A stretch of DNA of 64,000 nt, from positions 178,281,235 through 178,345,234 of the forward strand of contig OW799233.1 in assembly GCA_941918925.1 (NCBI GenBank), written 5' to 3'. The notes beneath the pieces are model-generated. The model was not told where the DNA came from. It was given only the letters and a program-made list of their open reading frames with translations, and made no database searches. Each line of letters opens with the position of its first letter. The stretch's first letter is position 1. A program made the position numbers and the translations under genes. This stretch comes from Phyto melanocephala (lineage: Eukaryota > Arthropoda > Insecta > Diptera > Rhinophoridae). Shown here piece after piece: positions 63,001 to 64,000 of this stretch.

Positions 63001-63319
63001 TATTAATTTGCTTTAACAACAATAACAGGATTTATCTTAAAAGGAATACAATAAAAAAAATTTTGCAATTAACTATACGGATCGAGTTCAACTATTAAAG
63101 AAAAATCTTTTTGTTTTTTAAATAAAAATAATCCAGTTTATTTGAATAAACTTTTAAAAAATAATTTTGTTGGAAAAATTAAATGCTTACAAAATAATTT
63201 TTGCTACTTATTACTGCACTTACCTCTGGTATGTCATCTGGTACTTTTCCCATCCAGGATAATGATAATATTGTGCAATCGCATTTTGTATTTGTATTGC
63301 GCTCGAAGTGTAGATGCAT
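31124..63319 (-). CDS. Tusp: Tubby-like superfamily protein (Tusp/TULP4 type), WD40-SOCS-Tubby, 11 coding exons
   Basis: Exons by phase and GT/AG: 63319-63224, 35973-35809, 35685-35226, 35161-34653, 34589-34361, 34297-34032, 33964-32687, 32622-31978, 31910-31575, 31508-31317, 31240-31124; 1430 aa. Residues about 30-395 are WD40-like repeats ([40 protein letters not shown]). Residues about 397-425 form a SOCS box ([31 protein letters not shown]), expected to recruit elongin BC and a cullin. The Tubby domain is split: [31 protein letters not shown] with [10 protein letters not shown], then a long Ser/Gly-rich insert, and finally [19 protein letters not shown] with [13 protein letters not shown] at the end. 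Known for TULP4: substrate-receptor role in ubiquitin ligases; target unknown. Exon 8 may use a second donor two codons on (CAG|GTACAG or GTACAG|GTTT). Confidence 0.9.
35739..35761. repeat. (GT)n microsatellite in a Tusp intron
   Basis: About 11 GT units, in the 123-bp intron between Tusp coding exons 2 and 3. Confidence 0.8.
36190..36670 (+). pseudogene. Tc1-like transposase relic
   Basis: Order and content follow the end of Tc1 transposases: an AAGCATGGTGGGAGTTT stretch (KHGGGS-type), then a frame with [16 protein letters not shown], where the family has SPDLNPIENLW, then [20 protein letters not shown] and KNSSQSKRK. Frame changes and lost residues show it is dead. It is in the giant Tusp intron. 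Confidence 0.6.
36690..37100 (+). pseudogene. Second transposase relic (mariner/IS630-like) and unidentified pol-like scraps
   Basis: A short frame reads [20 protein letters not shown], which matches the MWFQQDGAT motif of DDE transposases. Further on [11 protein letters not shown] is reminiscent of retroelement sequence but too short to assign. Confidence 0.35.
37451..38317 (+). mobile_element. Non-autonomous Helitron with 122-bp tandem repeats
   Basis: Starts TCTATATATATAAAAGTGAA after an A and ends GCGCCGGGATTGGCTAG before a T, i.e. 5'-TC, 3'-CTAG, inserted between A and T with no target duplication, as Helitrons do. The interior has five units beginning near GAAACTTTGCACACAT at 37653, 37775, 37898, 38021 and 38143 (about 122 bp), each with a GTGGGCGTGGCCACGCCC-like palindrome. 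A (GT)n run lies at about 37472-37492. No Rep/helicase gene. Confidence 0.75.
38336..38370 (+). repeat. mini-me relic
   Basis: GTGCTATATTCGGTCGTGCG is the family's 3' end sequence without the rest. Confidence 0.35.
38817..39033 (+). mobile_element. Short Helitron-like element
   Basis: TCAAAAAATAAATGAGAATG at the left and AAGTCGCGGACACAAGCTAG before a T at the right. Contains TCACGCAAAAACGGCTGGAC, which recurs in degraded form near 62426-62450 (TACGCATAAACGGCTGAACG). The left end follows C rather than A, so the left border is less sure. Confidence 0.5.
39104..39152. repeat. (GTAT)n microsatellite
   Basis: About twelve GTAT units with no interruption. Confidence 0.9.
39190..39835 (-). pseudogene. 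3' fragment of an R1/LOA-like non-LTR retrotransposon
   Basis: On the minus strand: [20 protein letters not shown], then [11 protein letters not shown], then [20 protein letters not shown] and [13 protein letters not shown], then [20 protein letters not shown]. This is the region after the reverse transcriptase in R1/LOA-clade elements, ending with a zinc-binding pattern (here missing a Cys). Stops interrupt it, and the 5' part is absent. It lies in the Tusp intron. Confidence 0.7.
40060..40672. mobile_element. Probable MITE with diverged TIRs
   Basis: GAGTAAGGGCCGTTAACAAT at the left and the inverse of TTACTCACTTAGGCCTATTA at the right pair imperfectly over 40-50 bp. A 60-codon open frame at 40266-40448 lies inside ([16 protein letters not shown] start) without recognised domain. 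Confidence 0.45.
40740..41088. mobile_element. MITE with about 48-bp TIRs
   Basis: AAGGTCCATGACTGACTATC (left) and, inverted, AAGGCCATGACTGACTATCA (right); pairing extends to GTCGCGCGATTATGTCAAA. 349 bp, no coding content. Confidence 0.65.
41089..41408. other. Tusp intron sequence
   Basis: No coding or repeat match seen within the window. Confidence 0.35.
42228..42863 (+). mobile_element. mini-me/DINE-1-like element in duplication unit 1, split by a MITE
   Basis: TATACCCTTCACAGTGAGTG, then the MITE, then GTTTGTCATTCCGTGTGAAA, the core, CCGTCTGTCCGTGTGTATGT and the end CACTCTTACTTGT. The GTCY stretch is short. Confidence 0.65.
42258..42506. mobile_element. MITE with perfect 32-bp TIRs, copy 1
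   Basis: The terminal 32 bp at 42258-42289 (starting TCTGTGGCTTGGAGCTAAAA) are exactly complementary to 42475-42506. The interior of 185 bp matches, inverted, the copy at 60920-61166. The other unit of the tandem duplication has the unoccupied site (AGGGTATATATAGG near 44161), which with the flanks here suggests a TA duplication. Confidence 0.9.
43357..45098. repeat. Segmental tandem duplication, unit 2
   Basis: Second unit, ending AACACGAAATTTC at 45098, where unit 1 instead runs straight into this unit. The junction is clean with no element between the units. It contains its own mini-me copy and the same non-coding open frames as unit 1. Confidence 0.85.
44146..44604 (+). mobile_element. 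mini-me/DINE-1-like element in duplication unit 2
   Basis: CCCTTCACAGTGAGTGTAAG, core with AAAGTATATATTTTCTAAAA, CTGTCAGTCTGTCTGTCC, end CACTCTTACTTGT. It lacks the MITE of its sister copy. Confidence 0.65.
45099..46140. other. Tusp intron sequence
   Basis: AT-rich, no coding or strong repeat content seen. Confidence 0.35.
46141..46510. repeat. 171-bp tandem repeat, two full units plus start of a third
   Basis: CTATACTTTCCATATAGTGG starts units at 46141 and 46312 and, in changed form (TTCCACATAGTGG), at 46484. Units 1 and 2 are nearly identical (TATTGCGTGCCGTCTCCATA, ATGACCAAAATCCCTCACAG). The period is 171-172 bp. Confidence 0.8.
46761..47442 (-). pseudogene. Mariner/IS630-like transposase with the catalytic core deleted
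   Basis: The N-terminal part begins at 47442 ([20 protein letters not shown]) with the helix-turn-helix ([19 protein letters not shown], then [19 protein letters not shown] and [20 protein letters not shown]). It then jumps to the end of the enzyme in another frame ([20 protein letters not shown], later [20 protein letters not shown]). The whole middle with the first two catalytic Asp is missing, and the join shifts frame near 47060, so no enzyme can be made. The last part ends at 46761. Such internally deleted copies are non-autonomous. Ends were not resolved; GGTTTGT occurs near both. Confidence 0.8.
47443..48199. other. Tusp intron sequence
   Basis: ACCCGGTACTTATTAGAATG followed by a direct repeat ACTTATTAGAATGG near 47552-47582 may mark the transposon's 5' end. 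Otherwise nothing is seen. Confidence 0.35.
48200..48330 (+). repeat. mini-me relic
   Basis: TTACCCTTCATAGTGAGTAG and GGTTGTCATTCGGTTTGTTA are diverged forms of the family start. The GTCY part is not present. Confidence 0.45.
48408..48575. mobile_element. MITE with 16-bp perfect TIRs
   Basis: ATTTATTCATCAGGTA at 48408-48423 and its exact complement at 48560-48575. The interior has TTTTGACAGATAAAG and AAAAATAATCAGCTGAT, resembling short segments near 25860-25960 and 42870-42975. Confidence 0.6.
48576..51041. other. Tusp intron sequence, no gene seen
   Basis: Several short open frames on both strands have no splice context or motif. No repeat of note before the microsatellite at 51042. Confidence 0.4.
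51042..51130. repeat. (GTAT)n microsatellite
   Basis: About 20 GTAT units, about 550 bp upstream of the MBF2-like gene's start codon. Confidence 0.9.
51677..60078 (+). CDS. Secreted/GPI-type protein with two MBF2-like modules, nested in the Tusp intron (434 aa)
   Basis: Exons 51677-51934, 56636-57059, 57141-57268, 59584-60078, all joined in frame. Residues 1-30 are a signal peptide ([20 protein letters not shown]). The mature start [17 protein letters not shown] and [18 protein letters not shown], then [10 protein letters not shown] (123-132), resemble the roughly 90-aa MBF2 family of insect secreted proteins (recalled, not searched). A second module, [18 protein letters not shown] to FVQMQMYGF (about 254-317), repeats the ITYI...YGF pattern. 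Between them is an acidic region (172-217, [15 protein letters not shown]). After the second module comes a Gln/Ser/Thr-rich linker, then a C-terminal hydrophobic end ([17 protein letters not shown]) with no basic residues after it, which fits a GPI-attachment signal. Introns 1 and 3 interrupt both modules at the same place and phase. AATAAA at 60248-60253. It lies wholly within the first Tusp intron, opposite strand. Function unknown. Confidence 0.8.
52123..53966. mobile_element. TIR element split by a mini-me insertion
   Basis: TAGGGTGATCGACTCGG at the left and AATAATCGATCACCCTA at the right are inverted ends, flanked on each side by GTAT. The element is rich in CCGGTTTTTT blocks near both ends. 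Its interior matches the truncated copy at 9257-9750. Without the 753-bp insertion it is about 1.09 kb. It sits in intron 1 of the MBF2-like gene. Confidence 0.75.
52619..53371 (+). mobile_element. mini-me/DINE-1-like element with known empty site
   Basis: Inserted in the previous element at AAACTAGT|TTATG; the copy at 9.7 kb has AAACTAGTTTATG uninterrupted. Core, GTCCGTCTATCCGTCTGTCC run, A-rich block and GGCACGGCCGAATATAGCAC end are all present. It is closely similar to 5456-6158. Confidence 0.85.
53967..54821. other. Intron 1 of the MBF2-like gene
   Basis: No coding or repeat match seen in the window. Confidence 0.35.
54822..55001. mobile_element. MITE with about 27-bp TIRs
   Basis: GAGTCGACTATGGATAGCAA plus CTGAAC at the left and the inverse (GTTCGGTTGCTATCCATAAT plus CGACCCAT) at the right. 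The interior has several copies of GTTGCCAGTTGCC / CAACTGGCAACTACCAGCTG in both orientations. Confidence 0.65.
55046..55880. repeat. Decayed minisatellite-like array
   Basis: The motif TCACTAATTTCAAAATTATA and variants recurs near 55046, 55169, 55248, 55345, 55460, 55558, 55671 and 55788 (spacing 79-123 bp), each followed by AAAAAGTACC-type and TTTTTGGTCGCC-type segments. It is heavily diverged and lies within intron 1 of the MBF2-like gene. Confidence 0.6.
57414..57561. mobile_element. Foldback MITE
   Basis: TAAAACTATGTGGACTATAT at the left and ATATAGTCCACATAGTTTTA at the right are inverted copies, and pairing extends to about 46 bp on each side with few mismatches. It is in intron 3 of the MBF2-like gene. 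Confidence 0.75.
58440..58630. mobile_element. hAT-like MITE with 8-bp target duplication
   Basis: CAAGGCGAATTCAATAAGGT (left) and ACCTTATTGAACTCGCCTTG (right) are inverted ends of about 25 bp with one mismatch. The flanks CGCAGGTC (58432-58439) and CGCAGGTT (58631-58638) are an 8-bp direct repeat with one change. TIR start and duplication length fit the hAT superfamily. 191 bp, in intron 3 of the MBF2-like gene. Confidence 0.8.
58879..59401. mobile_element. MITE with about 30-bp TIRs
   Basis: ACGGCCTTATTCATAACAAA plus AAGTTGGC at the left pairs with GCTAACTTTTTGTTATGAAT plus ATGGCCGT at the right. Inner GAGCTGCCAA and AACGAGCTG motifs also repeat. 523 bp, in intron 3 of the MBF2-like gene. 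Confidence 0.7.
60248..60253 (+). terminator. Poly(A) signal of the MBF2-like gene
   Basis: AATAAA 170 bases after the stop codon. Confidence 0.5.
60415..60652. mobile_element. MITE-like element, copy 2 of the GGTCAC/T-AAG family
   Basis: GGTCACAAGTAGAAAGGCAC (left) and GGGTCTTTCTACTTGTGACC (right) are inverted ends; pairing continues through AACTCA/TGAGTT. 238 bp, the same length as the copy at 12785-13022 and inverted relative to it. Confidence 0.8.
60920..61166. mobile_element. MITE with perfect 32-bp TIRs, copy 2
   Basis: The terminal 32 bp at 60920-60951 and 61135-61166 are identical to those of the copy at 42258-42506, which lies in the opposite orientation. Interiors differ by a few changes and small gaps. 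Confidence 0.9.
61167..62374. other. Tusp intron sequence, no gene seen
   Basis: No supported coding region. It is less A/T-run-rich than most of the intron, but I see no motif. Confidence 0.35.
62375..62500 (+). repeat. Helitron-like fragment related to 38817-39033
   Basis: AATGTTTGTTACGCATAAAC and GGCTGAACGGAAATTAATAA parallel TTTGTTACTGAATCACGCAA and CGGCTGGACGAAACTAAATG of the other element. No 3' CTAG end was found. Confidence 0.4.
62501..63223. other. Start of the Tusp giant intron
   Basis: Donor GTAAGTG is at 63223 on the minus strand. Nothing else is recognised. Confidence 0.4.
63224..63319 (-). CDS. Tusp: First coding exon of Tusp, 27 kb from exon 2
   Basis: Codes 32 residues starting [10 protein letters not shown] and ending [14 protein letters not shown], followed by GTAAGTG. 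The [11 protein letters not shown] segment is the conserved start of TULP4-type proteins, and it joins in phase 0 to exon 2 ([16 protein letters not shown]), which begins right after TTTCAAG. No other upstream exon candidate was found between 35974 and 63223. The intron would be 27250 bp (35974-63223). Confidence 0.85.
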
Positions 63320-63677
63320 ACTTTCTGTATTTAGTTTAAGGATGATGGTAATATTAAAAATATGTTTTCTATTTTAACTACGGGTTTCTTTTACTTTGTG
63401 GTTGCGTTGGATAAATTTTGCTTAAAAATTTTCTACTATAAATTCCTATCAAACTATCTACGTTCTTGGATTTTGTTCTCTTTTATTTTCATATAATAAA
63501 TATATTGTTATTTTCATCAAGTTTAGTTTAATTTTCTTCTCAATAACTTCCGCTGGCAAACGTCGTCATCATCGTCATTGTCATAATCAGCAGCATCATT
63601 ATAAACATCAGTAGGAACAAAATAAACTATTTGTTTGTAACTGGGAGTGAAAAACCCAGTGGCAACATTCCTTCCTG
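63320..63677 (-). promoter_or_regulatory. Tusp: Probable 5' UTR exon of Tusp
   Basis: On the minus strand an acceptor-like TTTTATTACAG ends at 63678, after which sequence runs without another clear acceptor to the ATG at 63319. It would contain an upstream ATG (GGAATGTTGCCACTGGG) opening a short frame that stops after about 14 codons. The promoter is not in view. Confidence 0.4.
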
Positions 63678-64000
63678 TAATAAAATTTAGAAAAGAGGGA
63701 AATTGTTATAGAATAGAAATTAAAAACAAACTACAGGATGTAATGATTTTGTTGAACATGTTTGTCGATGTCATTTAAATAGTGTGATGGACTTTTTCAT
63801 CTATGTGTGCATCTATGTGTGTATGTGGTATGTTTGAGTGTGTATGTGGTATGAAATACAAAATGAACAGTTTAATATATGGGCAGGTGAGGTGGGTGAG
63901 GTCGTTGTCATAATATTATCAATATCATTATTGCTATTATCATCATCATCATCATCATCATCACTGATACAGCACTAACACAAGCAGCACATTCTCATCA
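63678..64000. other. Upstream intron or flank of Tusp with an ATC repeat
   Basis: (ATC)n of about nine units at 63936-63963. No coding content is seen. Confidence 0.45.

Noticed and set aside
1..64000. tRNA, rRNA or CRISPR loci
   Set aside because: No cloverleaf with A/B boxes, rRNA segments or spaced direct repeats were seen by eye; a covariance-model search would be needed to exclude small RNAs.

Overview
The window is a stretch of AT-rich nuclear DNA from a higher fly, most likely a calyptrate such as a blowfly or relative. Three things suggest this. The genes have short AT-rich introns with GT/AG borders and proteins close to Drosophila families. Dispersed repeats of the dipteran mini-me/DINE-1 (Helentron-like) type are abundant. 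Introns and intergenic DNA are packed with short TIR elements, a Helitron, Tc1/mariner relics and non-LTR fragments. I made no database comparison, so family names come from recognising motifs.

Layout: 1-12.2 kb holds no gene that I can support. It has several mini-me copies (one with a 288-bp tandem repeat inside) and MITE-like elements. 12.2-20.8 kb (+) is a complete acyl-CoA Delta-9 desaturase (Desat1 type, 382 aa, four coding exons). Its 7.3-kb first coding intron contains a nested two-exon gene on the same strand (18.3-19.4 kb, 318 aa, possible winged helix) and a 2.8-kb TIR element. 23.5-27.2 kb holds two crotonase-fold (enoyl-CoA hydratase-like) paralogues arranged head to head, 373 and 328 aa, with matching intron positions. 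31.1-63.3 kb (-) is a Tubby-like WD40/SOCS/Tubby protein (Tusp, TULP4 family), reconstructed here as 11 coding exons and 1430 aa. Its first coding exon lies 27 kb from the second. That giant intron carries a whole gene on the other strand (51.7-60.1 kb, four exons, 434 aa), a secreted or membrane-attached protein whose N-terminal module resembles the insect MBF2 family and appears to be duplicated within the protein. The rest of the intron is transposon debris, including a 1.9-kb tandem segmental duplication, a Helitron, a deleted mariner-like transposase and a 171-bp tandem repeat.

Functionally, the desaturase and the two crotonases all concern acyl-CoA lipid metabolism: desaturation in the ER, and beta-oxidation or related chemistry probably in mitochondria. 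There is no operon logic in a fly genome, so clustering need not mean co-regulation. Tusp is expected to act as a substrate adaptor of a cullin-RING ubiquitin ligase. The most interesting items are the two nested genes, the internally duplicated MBF2-like protein, the head-to-head crotonases that lack one usual catalytic glutamate, and an occupied/empty site pair showing that the mini-me family inserts between two Ts without target duplication, as Helentrons do.
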